From: an uncultured Paracoccaceae bacterium
Lineage (GTDB): Bacteria > Pseudomonadota > Alphaproteobacteria > Rhodobacterales > Rhodobacteraceae
DNA: 64,000 bases
Assembly: GCA_943787785.1 (NCBI GenBank)
Contig: CALSNT010000009.1
Location: forward strand, 1 to 64,000
Direction: 5' to 3'
The notes under the pieces: generated by a model
Seen by the model: the letters and a program-made list of their open reading frames with translations, nothing else
The model's database searches: none
What the model was told of the DNA's origin: nothing
Made by a program: the position numbers and the translations under genes
Shown: positions 56,801 to 64,000 of the stretch, piece by piece
Layout of the letters: every line of letters starts with the position of its first letter
How positions within the stretch are numbered: position 1 is the stretch's first letter

Positions 56801-57478
56801 ATCGGTGAAATTTTCATCGACATGCACAAGGAAGGCGCGGGCTTCCGGGCGATGATGAACAACTTCGCAATCGCGGTCAGCGTCGGCCTGCAATACGGTG
56901 TTCCGCTTGAAGAATTCGTCGATGCCTTCACCTTCACGCGCTTCGAACCGGCCGGTCAGGTGCAAGGTAACGAGACGATCAAGAACGCAACCTCGATCCT
57001 CGACTATATCTTCCGGGAACTGGCCGTCAGCTACCTTGACCGCACCGATCTGGCCCACGTCCAGCCCGAAGGCACCAGCTTTGATGAGCTGGGGCGCGGC
57101 GACGAAGAGGGTAAGCGCAACTTCACCGAAGTGCCCGGCGCCGAGGGCGAAAGCCAAATCGACGTGTTGAAGAAGGTCGTCTCGACCGGGTATCTGCGTG
57201 GCCGCGCGCCGCAAGGTCTAGTGGTGCTGCAAGGTGGGCAGGCGGGCGCAGTGGCGCTGGACGGGGCCGCGGATCCGGTCACCGCACTGCAGGCGCTGGT
57301 GCCGGAAGCGGGTGAGACCGCTCTGGCGACCGGAGCAGTACAGATCGACAACCGCACCAAGGCGAAGATGCAGGGGTACGAGGGCGATCCATGCGGTGAG
57401 TGCGGGAATTACACACTGGTCCGCAACGGGACCTGTATGAAGTGCAACACCTGTGGCGGGACGAGCGGGTGTAGCTGA
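53808..57478 (+). CDS. nrdJ: Adenosylcobalamin-dependent class II ribonucleotide reductase (apparent frameshift)
   Basis: Makes deoxyribonucleotides using B12. The N-terminus ([20 protein letters not shown]) and the remainder ([19 protein letters not shown] onward) are in different frames; one base seems missing at about 54081-54084, and restoring it gives a continuous protein of about 1223 residues, the normal size. The core has [20 protein letters not shown] with the catalytic Cys/Glu region, and the C-terminus ends in the redox Cys cluster [13 protein letters not shown]. As it is likely the essential reductase here, the shift is more plausibly a sequencing error than decay. The ATG has a strong AAGGGG site. 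Confidence 0.9.
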
Positions 57479-57687
57479 GAAGAATTTGAGAGTGGGACGC
57501 GGAGCTGTAACCCCGCGCCCCGCTCACTTCGCGTGGTTTCAGCACAGCGCGAGGCAAGCATGTTCGGCCCCTCAGGGTCGATGGACAACGAAGGACACGG
57601 ACGAGCAAGCAGATCAATAGCGTGCTGAGTTACCCACAGGTTCGCCCCCAGAAAAATCGGGCTGCCTGTGTAAAAGGAGCCAATACA

Positions 57688-57918
57688 ATGGCTGACAAGA
57701 AAAATACATGGACCCAGCAACGGCCAGATGGCCGGTGGGAAACAAAGCGTGAGGGGAGCCAACGAGCGTCGAGTGTTCACCGAACGCAGGCTCAGGCTTG
57801 GGAGCGCGGAAAAGAACTCGCCCGCAACGATGGTGGCGAAGCCTTCCTAAAGAACTCAGAAGGCAAGATTCGCGAAAGGAATACTTACGGAAAAGATCCC
57901 TTCCCGCCGAAGGGTTGA
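57688..57918 (+). CDS. DUF2188-family small protein
   Basis: 76 residues, highly charged: WTQQRPDGRWETKREGSQRA, AQAWERGKELARNDGGEAF and IRERNTYGKDP fit DUF2188, whose function is unknown. AAGGAG at 57674-57679 gives the start. Length is normal for the family. Confidence 0.87.
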   Translation: MADKKNTWTQQRPDGRWETKREGSQRASSVHRTQAQAWERGKELARNDGGEAFLKNSEGKIRERNTYGKDPFPPKG

Positions 57919-58010
57919 GTAACAGAACTTGGATTGGCGCGGCTTCGTTCGTGCCTATCAAACAGGGCAGGACTCTGCAGGTTTTCTTCAAGAACCCGCT
58001 CTGTCTTGCT

Positions 58011-58038
58011 CGTTGAAGCGCCTCCGGGCGCTTCAACG
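58011..58038 (+). other. Perfect 12-bp hairpin with TCCG tetraloop
   Basis: CGTTGAAGCGCC-TCCG-GGCGCTTCAACG. A UNCG-type tetraloop makes it very stable as RNA. No U-tract follows, so it is not a classic terminator; possibly part of a structured transcript or the 3' end of the DUF2188 mRNA. Confidence 0.55.
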
Positions 58039-58082
58039 TACACGGGGTGGGTGCGCTCGCCCCTGACGCGGATCGGGCCGCA

Positions 58083-58159
58083 GGCAGAAACCGGGCGGTA
58101 CGAGAGAATGAGCCTGATCAGCGAAACCTTGGGGGTGCCTTCGGGCGCCCCTTTTTTCT
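58083..58159 (+). repeat. 77-nt terminator-bearing repeat, copy 1
   Basis: Matches 59100-59176 at 72 of 77 positions without gaps. The 3' part is an intrinsic terminator (GGGG..TGCC-TTCG-GGCGCCCC then six T at 58152-58157). The 5' part (CAGAAACCGGGCGGTACGAG) is as conserved as the terminator. Could be a small RNA gene or a mobile 3' module; in the first case its promoter lies upstream. Confidence 0.7.
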
Positions 58160-58310
58160 TGCAGCAGAACTCCTCACAGCGTGTGGCCCGACGTCCATGC
58201 CCGCATTGATCCATGTCATTGGTTCCGTCGTTGACCTGAATAGCATTCCAGACGCGGTTCGGTCGATGTCACAACAAGACCCCCTGCGTAATAAAAATAG
58301 GAGCCAGACG

Positions 58311-59084
58311 ATGAGCAAACCAATCCGAGGTATGAAGTTTCTGATGTTGCTCTGTCTGGCGACATTCTCGTTTGGCGTTGTGCATGCGGAAACGCTTGTC
58401 GGATCGAATATGGACAGCCGTGTGCAGATTGGGTTCAACGCTAACACAGGCGGCCTGCAGGCCATGATGCCAGCGGGATGGACGTCGATCCCGTTCCCAG
58501 GCGGGGCGTTAAAGGGCGCCAATATGTTGATCGTTCTGGAGGACCGTGCCTTGGGTCGCGACGCCGAAGGCAAGCCGACGAGCCCGCCGAACAGTCGTGG
58601 GCTGGCAGTGCTCGGCCTAGGCAAGCAGGATGGCGGCGATGCCGTGCGGCTGTTTGTGCTTAAGGTGTTCACCACGAATTCTAACTATGAAACGTTTCCG
58701 GGCGCCCAAAGGGCTGAGATTTCACGAAGGACTTCGACAGACGGAGCTGCAAACGAAGGACGGCAACGCGAAGAACAATGGAACGTCGCTCTGGAAAGTG
58801 GCGGCGAGTTGAGTTTGTCGCTGAATTTCCTATCCGGGAAGCGGAGTTGGATCACCAGCAAGGCCCAGGTGTATTCGAGTACCGATGTGAACCATTCACG
58901 CGTGTTTCATTATGATCAGTTGGTCGATGTTGTGATGAGTGTACCGATCGGCAAGCCGAATTCAGGAGACTTCTTCTTTTCCAGTACGATTCCAGAGCTT
59001 GCAGATGTCATCGATGGGTCAGAGGAGGTTCTGGCGATCATCGACGTGCCTGTTTACGTACGCGAGGTGTTTTTGCCGGATTGA
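58311..59084 (+). CDS. Secreted protein of unknown function
   Basis: 257 residues with signal peptide (MKFLMLLCLATFSFGVVHAE, from residue 8). The mature part is mixed beta/coil with MMPAGWTSIPFPGGALKGAN and ALESGGELSLSLNFLSGKRS; no domain is recognised. ATG 58311 follows TAGGAG. It lies between the two copies of the 77-nt repeat, and the second copy's terminator probably ends its transcript. Confidence 0.75.
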   Translation: MSKPIRGMKFLMLLCLATFSFGVVHAETLVGSNMDSRVQIGFNANTGGLQAMMPAGWTSIPFPGGALKGANMLIVLEDRALGRDAEGKPTSPPNSRGLAVLGLGKQDGGDAVRLFVLKVFTTNSNYETFPGAQRAEISRRTSTDGAANEGRQREEQWNVALESGGELSLSLNFLSGKRSWITSKAQVYSSTDVNHSRVFHYDQLVDVVMSVPIGKPNSGDFFFSSTIPELADVIDGSEEVLAIIDVPVYVREVFLPD

Positions 59085-59099
59085 CGGTCGCGAATTGTC

Positions 59100-59176
59100 G
59101 GCAGAAACCGGGCAGTACGAGAGAATGAGCCAGATTAGCTAAACCTTGGGGGTACCTTCGGGCGCCCCTTTTTTCT
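59100..59176 (+). repeat. 77-nt terminator-bearing repeat, copy 2
   Basis: Second copy, 15 bp after the stop of the 58311 gene. Differences from copy 1 are five substitutions, two of them CTGATC/CAGATT in the middle. The terminator has a GTACC arm against GGCGC, so one pair is weakened, with six T at 59169-59174. Confidence 0.7.
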
Positions 59177-59298
59177 GCGTTAGCCGAACAGGTCCGTCCA
59201 CACGGCGGCTCACACCCGCGTGCCCTCACCACCTCGTGACTCCCGCATGCCGGTGAACCGGGGCAGGGTGCCGCAAATCGCAAATCCCGAGGTGTACC

Positions 59299-60648
59299 AT
59301 GACGCTGACCCGCCGCCAGATCCTTGCCACCGCCTTCGCCGCCGCTGCGCTTCCGGCGAGCGCGCAGGAGTCCGAGCCCATCAGCCAGGTTCTGACCGAC
59401 CTCCTTGGTTTCGATCAGCCGAGGTTCGACCGCGCGATCGCCTCCGTCGCCGCGCGCGGTGGGACCGACCTGATCTCATCGCTCATTTTTCTGATGCCGT
59501 TCACCTATGGTCCGCGGGAAAAATTCGACATCGCCCTGCAGGCCCTGACTCGTGAAAAGCGCAGCGGTTGGTTCCAGTGGATGCTCTGGCAAGAGGCGCA
59601 CCCCGAAGTTGTGTCAAATCCAGCATATTATGATTTCAAGCGCGAGATTCTGATCCAGATCGACCCGAATTTTGACCCGTTCATCTCGAAGAAATACATC
59701 ACGCCCGACGCGGCCCGCATCCGCTTTGAGGAGGTAACATGGGGCGGAGTCGTCAAGGACGGTATCCCGTCGCTGGACAACCCGCCCCTGATTGCCGCGT
59801 CCGAGGCGTCGTACCTGCGCGACGACGACCTTGTGTTCGGAGTGTCGATCAACGGTGACACCCGCGCCTACCCGCTGCGGATCATGGGCTGGCACGAGAT
59901 GTTCAATGAAGTCATCGGCGGCGTACACGTCGCGCTGGCCTACTGCACGCTCTGCGGGTCCGGCATTCTGTTCGAGACCAGCGTGGAGGGGCGCGGCAAG
60001 CCGTTCGTATTCGGCTCGTCCGGCTTCCTCTATCGCTCAAACAAGCTGATGTTTGATCGCCAGACCAGCACGCTGTGGAACCAGTTCACCGGAGAGCCGG
60101 TAATTGGCAAATTGGCGCAATCGGGTATTGCGCTGAAACAACGGCCGGTGGTGATTGCCGCCTGGGGCGACTGGAAGCGCGATAACCCGACCACGCAGGT
60201 GCTGTCGTTGGAGACCGGGCATCAGCGCAACTACAGCTCGGGCCACGTCTACAAGGACTACTTTGCCAGCGCGGATCTGATGTTTCCGGCGGCAGTGGAC
60301 ACCACCAAGCGGGCGCAAAAGGATTACGTCTTCGGTATCCGCCAGTTTGGGGCCGCCAAGGCTTGGCCGCTGGACGCCTTCAAGCAAACCCCGGTGATCA
60401 ACGACAAGGCAGGGGCGGTGAATATCGTCCTTGTCGGCGATCCTGATGGGCGTACCGTGCGGGCCTATGAACGTGGTGATCTGGAATTTGATGCAGGGCT
60501 GAATGCGGGCGGCGTGCAGTGGCAGCGTTCTGAAGATGGCCTTATCGCTCCAGACGGGCGCATCCTGCCGCGCGTCGCGGGTCACATCGCCTATTGGTTC
60601 GCCTGGGATAATTACGTTGGGGATCTGGGCGAGGTCTACGGCGGCTGA
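59299..60648 (+). CDS. DUF3179-domain protein, Tat-exported
   Basis: 449 residues. N-terminal twin-Arg-like leader (LTRRQILATAFAAAALPASA), then the DUF3179 region (about 150-440) with NGDTRAYPLRIMGWHEMFN, CTLCGSGILFE and FGSSGFLYRSNKLMFDRQT. The Cys-x2-Cys in YCTLCGSG is conserved in the family. Function not established. No operon partner; transcription follows the terminator at 59176. Confidence 0.9.
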   Translation: MTLTRRQILATAFAAAALPASAQESEPISQVLTDLLGFDQPRFDRAIASVAARGGTDLISSLIFLMPFTYGPREKFDIALQALTREKRSGWFQWMLWQEAHPEVVSNPAYYDFKREILIQIDPNFDPFISKKYITPDAARIRFEEVTWGGVVKDGIPSLDNPPLIAASEASYLRDDDLVFGVSINGDTRAYPLRIMGWHEMFNEVIGGVHVALAYCTLCGSGILFETSVEGRGKPFVFGSSGFLYRSNKLMFDRQTSTLWNQFTGEPVIGKLAQSGIALKQRPVVIAAWGDWKRDNPTTQVLSLETGHQRNYSSGHVYKDYFASADLMFPAAVDTTKRAQKDYVFGIRQFGAAKAWPLDAFKQTPVINDKAGAVNIVLVGDPDGRTVRAYERGDLEFDAGLNAGGVQWQRSEDGLIAPDGRILPRVAGHIAYWFAWDNYVGDLGEVYGG

Positions 60649-60832
60649 ATACTTGACTCCATGTCATCACCCCGTTTCGATAACCGCCAACCTGCTGGCC
60701 GCTTAACTGCGTTCGAGCATTTTCGCGGCGGCCTGATGAATGATCGTAACACTTACCAGCATTCCACCCAGGTTTCCGCACCTAGGCCCGACTTTGAAAA
60801 CTCTGCTGGCACAAATCATGCCAGCCGACAGC

Positions 60833-62216
60833 GAGCTATGCCCAAAAGTTGGTGACGGCCGTCATCAGGCGGCGGTTTGAAGTTGCTTGATGCCGTCTTT
60901 GAACTCAACCCCCTGAATGATCTCGGGCAGACGGTTTGGCCCGGAGATCTTCCGCCACTTCTTCTTGGCTGACATCATCAGCCTGAAGACCATGGCGAGG
61001 GCGGTCTTGCGGTTGAGGCAGCCCTTGGTCTTCCGGGTGCGGTTCCGGACCGTGGCGAAGACGCTTTCGATCGGGTTCGTGGTCCGGATGTGTTTCCAAT
61101 GCTCGGCCGGGAAGTCATAGAAGGCCAGGAGCTCATCACGATCCTTGACCAGTTTGGCCACGGCCTTCTCGTATTTCACGCCGTAGGTGTCCACGAAGAG
61201 ATCGAAGGCGGCGTTTGCCTCCTTTTTCGTCTCGGCCATCCAGATGTCCTGCAGATCAGCCTTGGCTTTTTCGTGCAGGGATTTGGGCATCGCGCCCAAC
61301 ACGTTTGACGTCTTGTGAACCCAACACCGCTGCTCACGGGTCTCGGGATAGACATCTCTCAGGGCGGTCCAGAAGCCGAGTGCACCATCGCCGGTGGCCA
61401 GTTCGGGCGGAACAGTCAGTCCGCGCTTTTTCAGCCCTTTCAGCAGGTCGCGCCAGCTATCGGCGTTCTCGCGGAACCCGTCCATGATGGCGAGAACGTC
61501 CTTCTCGCCGTATTCGTCTGCACCGATAATCACCAGCATACATTGACGGTCGCCGCCCAACCGGGGCGTGAAGTAAACCCCATCCGCCCAGATGTAGACA
61601 TAGCGCTTGCCCGTGAGGTCGCGTTTGCGCCAGGTCTCATATTCTTCCCACCAGTTGGCCTTCAGGCGCGTGATAGTTGAGGACGACAGCCCCTCGGCAT
61701 CCGGCCCCAGAAGCGCGGACAGCGCCTCGCTGAAGTCGCCGGTCGAGATGCCTTTCAGATAAAGCCAGGGCAGAAGTTCCTCCACCGACTTCGTCTTGCG
61801 CAGATACGGCGGCACCAGCGAAGAGCGGAACTTGATCTTGCTCCCATCAGCGTTGCCGCCGCGGTCTCGAACACGCGGAACCTGCACTGGTACCGTCCCG
61901 ATCCCGGTCATCATTTCTCGCTCGGGCAGAAATCCGTGGCGCACCAAACGCTGGCGACCGTCCTCGTCCAGAAGATGTGCGTGTTCGGCGATAAAGGCGG
62001 AAACCTCGGCTTGAACCGCCGTGCGCAGCAACTCCTTCGCCCCGGCCTGGATCACCGCGGTCAACGGATCAGGCGAAATTTCCGATGGCAGTTCGAACGG
62101 GACAACAGTAGATTTGGCCATGGTGGCATATCCTTTCTCTTTGAGAATGACGGCGCTTCAACACCGCCATGATATGCCGCCTACTTCAGGCCATCACCAA
62201 CTTTCGGGCATAACTC
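60833..62216 (-). mobile_element. IS256-family insertion sequence, copy 2
   Basis: Same 1384-bp element as 18673-20056, in the same orientation, flanked by a different perfect 8-bp duplication CCGACAGC (60825-60832 and 62217-62224). Different target duplications show that both copies arrived by separate transposition events. Confidence 0.97.
60865..62121 (-). CDS. IS256-family (Mutator-type) transposase, copy 2
   Basis: 418 residues, translation identical to the protein at 18705-19961, including D180, D245, E352 and the C-x2-H pair. Intact and probably active. It disrupts the glycosyltransferase gene on the other strand. Confidence 0.97.
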   Translation of the reverse strand: MAKSTVVPFELPSEISPDPLTAVIQAGAKELLRTAVQAEVSAFIAEHAHLLDEDGRQRLVRHGFLPEREMMTGIGTVPVQVPRVRDRGGNADGSKIKFRSSLVPPYLRKTKSVEELLPWLYLKGISTGDFSEALSALLGPDAEGLSSSTITRLKANWWEEYETWRKRDLTGKRYVYIWADGVYFTPRLGGDRQCMLVIIGADEYGEKDVLAIMDGFRENADSWRDLLKGLKKRGLTVPPELATGDGALGFWTALRDVYPETREQRCWVHKTSNVLGAMPKSLHEKAKADLQDIWMAETKKEANAAFDLFVDTYGVKYEKAVAKLVKDRDELLAFYDFPAEHWKHIRTTNPIESVFATVRNRTRKTKGCLNRKTALAMVFRLMMSAKKKWRKISGPNRLPEIIQGVEFKDGIKQLQTAA

Positions 62217-62930
62217 CCGACAGCGTCGAACTGTGGCTGCCGACACATTACGAGCGATTCCCCGGCGAGGTGCCGCACCTCGATCTGCCCGAAGGAGTCA
62301 CGCTGAGGCGGTCGAACAAAGACTACGGACCCGCAACCAAGATCCTTCCCGCTGTGCGCCGGTACCGTGATCGAGACGTCCAATTGGTCTACTGTGACGA
62401 CGACATTCTTTATACCTCAGACTTCTTGAAGAGACTGTCGCGTGCCGCCCAGGCCCGACCAGACTGTTGCATCGCCGAACGCGGATTTGAGGTCTCAAAA
62501 AATTACGGGGTTAACTGGCGTAGCCAATATCTTCCCAAGGTCGGAGGGCGCCAAAAGGGCTGGACATACCGTGCGGCGCGGATTGCCTCACTCGGAATCT
62601 GGAAGCCAGCCAATCCGCCGCTGAGCGGGTTCATTGATATTGCAGAGGGATTTGGTGGCGTGCTGGTACGACCTGCGCTGTTGCCGGATTCGGCATTTGA
62701 TATCCCACAGATTGCTATGAAGGCGGACGACATCTGGCTTTCGGGCCAAATGGCCCTGAATTCCGTGCCTATCTGGCAGAACGTTTTGGGGGATGGGGAA
62801 GAAGCATGCTCAGAAGCATCGGCCAGTGATATTCACGGGCTGAAAGACCTGAGCGGCGCCGATGATCGTCAGCGGACACATCCCGACTGCGTCAGCTACA
62901 TGCAGCGAGAGTTTGGGATTTGGGGCGGTG

Positions 62931-64000
62931 CTAGAGCAGCCCCGGCAACCACAGCACAATCGCCGGAAACGCAATGAGCACGCCCACCGTCACCACATCG
63001 GCGATGAAGAACGGTGAGGCGCCGCGAAACACGTCCTGCACTGAAATATCCATCTTTGCGTCCTGACTGACGCCCGCTACGACAAAGCAATTCAAGCCTA
63101 TGGGGGGCGTGATCAGACACAGCTCCGCCATCTTGACCACAATTATCCCAAACCAGATCGCGCATTCCTCGCTTGTCATGCCCAACGCCGAATCTGCGCG
63201 CGCCACGCCCTCACCTCCGTTCAAGGCAATAACTGCTGGGAACGTGATCGGCAGCGTCAGGATCAGCATACCAATTGCGTCCATGAACATGCCGAGGATG
63301 ACGTAAGCTCCAAGGATCAGCAGCAGGGTGATGATGGCGGGTTGTTCCAGCCCGCCGATAAAGTCGGCGAAGGCGTTTGGCAGCTTGGCGAAACCAAGGA
63401 AGCGCACATAGATCAGCACACCCCAGATCATCGTGAAGATCATCACCGTCAGCTTGGCGGCCTCCATCAGCGCGCCGCGCAATTGGCCCCAACGCATGCC
63501 GCGCCAAAGTGCCATTGCAAGCACGACACCAGCACCAAGCGCCCCGGCCTCGGTCGGCGTCGCCCAGCCGAAATAGATTGAATAGACGATGATGAAAACG
63601 ACCAACAGGATCGGCATCGCACCGGGCAGGGCGGTGAACCGCTGTTTCCATGTGAACCCGCCGACCGGCGGGCCGAGTGAGGGCCGCATCCGAGCCATCC
63701 CGATGATCAGCGCGGCATAGATCAACGCCGAGACGACGCCCGGAATGAACCCCGCAAGCAGCAACTTGCCGACGCTTTCCTCGACAATAATCGCATAGAT
63801 CACCAGGATCGCCGACGGCGGGATCAGCGAGGCAAGCGTTCCTCCAGCGGCCACAACCCCCGCCGCGAAACGCTTGTCGTATCCGACTTTCAACATCTCG
63901 GGGATGGCGATCCGCGCGAATACGGCGGACGTTGCCACTGATGCTCCGGACACTGCGGCGAACCCCGCGGTGGCAAAAACAGTCGCCACCCCCAGTCCAC
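62931..64000 (-). CDS. TRAP transporter large permease (DctM family), 5' truncated
   Basis: At least 356 residues; the start lies beyond the window. Many hydrophobic helices and family motifs are seen: LASLIPPSAILVIYAIIVEES, GMFMDAIGMLILTLPITFP and GLNCFVVAGVSQ. DctM works with a DctQ small subunit and a periplasmic binding protein to import carboxylates or sulfonates with sodium. Those partners should lie to the right of the window. Its last 47 bp overlap the convergent glycosyltransferase gene. Confidence 0.93.
   Translation of the reverse strand, partial: GLGVATVFATAGFAAVSGASVATSAVFARIAIPEMLKVGYDKRFAAGVVAAGGTLASLIPPSAILVIYAIIVEESVGKLLLAGFIPGVVSALIYAALIIGMARMRPSLGPPVGGFTWKQRFTALPGAMPILLVVFIIVYSIYFGWATPTEAGALGAGVVLAMALWRGMRWGQLRGALMEAAKLTVMIFTMIWGVLIYVRFLGFAKLPNAFADFIGGLEQPAIITLLLILGAYVILGMFMDAIGMLILTLPITFPAVIALNGGEGVARADSALGMTSEECAIWFGIIVVKMAELCLITPPIGLNCFVVAGVSQDAKMDISVQDVFRGASPFFIADVVTVGVLIAFPAIVLWLPGLL

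Larger units (their letters stand above)
57919..58310. other. Non-coding region with hairpin and repeat copy 1
   Basis: Holds the perfect hairpin at 58011-58038 and repeat copy 1 (58083-58159), then the promoter/leader of the 58311 gene (TAGGAG ribosome site near 58299-58304). No gene is supported. Confidence 0.5.
60740..62977 (+). pseudogene. Glycosyltransferase gene interrupted by IS256 copy 2
   Basis: The N-terminus (60740-60832) reads MIVTLTSIPPRFPHLGPTLK and onward to MPADS; the remainder resumes at 62225 in the same frame as VELWLPTHYERFPG and runs to 62977. Removing the element plus one 8-bp duplication (1392 bp, a multiple of three) gives an intact protein of about 281 residues with nucleotide-sugar motifs SNKDYGPATKILPA and the acidic YCDDDILY. 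This is a precise, recent gene disruption. The 3' end overlaps the convergent TRAP gene by 47 bp. Confidence 0.87.

Overview
The window looks like chromosomal DNA of an alphaproteobacterium, most likely Rhodobacterales (Roseobacter/Rhodobacteraceae type). The reasons are the high GC content, the frequent TTG/GTG starts, the density of ABC and TRAP uptake systems, and a housekeeping stretch with fabI, gpt, pdxH, a double cold-shock-domain protein, DUF192, tRNA-Pro and a long adenosylcobalamin-dependent class II ribonucleotide reductase. This assignment is inferred from gene content; no phylogeny was run.

Layout. (1) 1-12.1 kb: a self-contained catabolic island. A FadR-type GntR regulator (117-845) is divergent from an SsuABC/TauABC-like ABC transporter, a glutathionyl-hydroquinone reductase, a second GST and a TauE/SafE exporter (1174-6735). 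A converging operon (12034-6764) encodes a Gfo/Idh dehydrogenase, a creatininase-family amidohydrolase, a cupin, a D-2-hydroxyacid dehydrogenase, a second TauE/SafE and a double OsmC-like protein. Both operons carry the same TTGT-N3-ACAA palindrome upstream (1059-1073 and 12078-12092), so they probably form one regulon. (2) 12.1-20.1 kb: an orphan DUF2282 bufferin precursor (BufA), an IS3-family element, a three-gene cassette of unknown function (membrane protein, FGE-like protein, secreted NAGPA-like protein) and an IS256-family element with a perfect 8-bp target duplication. (3) 20.2-28.0 kb: a dipeptide/oligopeptide ABC operon with two substrate-binding proteins. Its permease and ATPase genes carry frameshifts, and an AT-rich HEPN-like gene is embedded between dppC and dppD. 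(4) 28.6-33.7 kb: a methyltransferase with an in-frame stop, a third TauE/SafE, a quinone oxidoreductase, a cupin, a DapA-like aldolase and an MBL hydrolase. (5) 34.0-45.6 kb: a second catabolic island with a GntR regulator, a second SsuABC-like transporter with two permeases, an ACMSD-type amidohydrolase, two beta-hydroxyacid dehydrogenases, a Gfo/Idh enzyme, a LysR regulator, a flavin reductase, a carboxymuconolactone-decarboxylase-like protein and a fourth TauE/SafE. (6) 45.5-49.4 kb: an ECHDC3-like crotonase, a PheA/TfdB-type monooxygenase and a glutaryl-CoA-dehydrogenase-like enzyme. (7) 49.6-60.7 kb: housekeeping genes, including nrdJ with an apparent single-base frameshift, then a twin 77-nt terminator-bearing repeat around a secreted protein, and a DUF3179 protein. 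(8) 60.7-64 kb: a glycosyltransferase gene split by a second identical IS256 copy, and the 3' part of a TRAP large permease.

The two catabolic islands repeat one recipe: FCD-type GntR, ABC importer of the sulfonate/taurine/aromatic-acid type, oxidoreductases, amidohydrolase or cupin, and a TauE/SafE anion exporter. This suggests import and breakdown of small organic acids or organosulfur compounds with export of a released anion such as sulfite. The substrates cannot be read from sequence. The most distinctive items are the shared operator pair, the IS-bracketed three-gene cassette, the orphan bufferin, the HEPN-like gene inside the peptide transporter operon, the twin 77-nt repeat and the IS-disrupted glycosyltransferase. 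Several frameshifts, including one in probably essential nrdJ, could be sequencing errors rather than real lesions.
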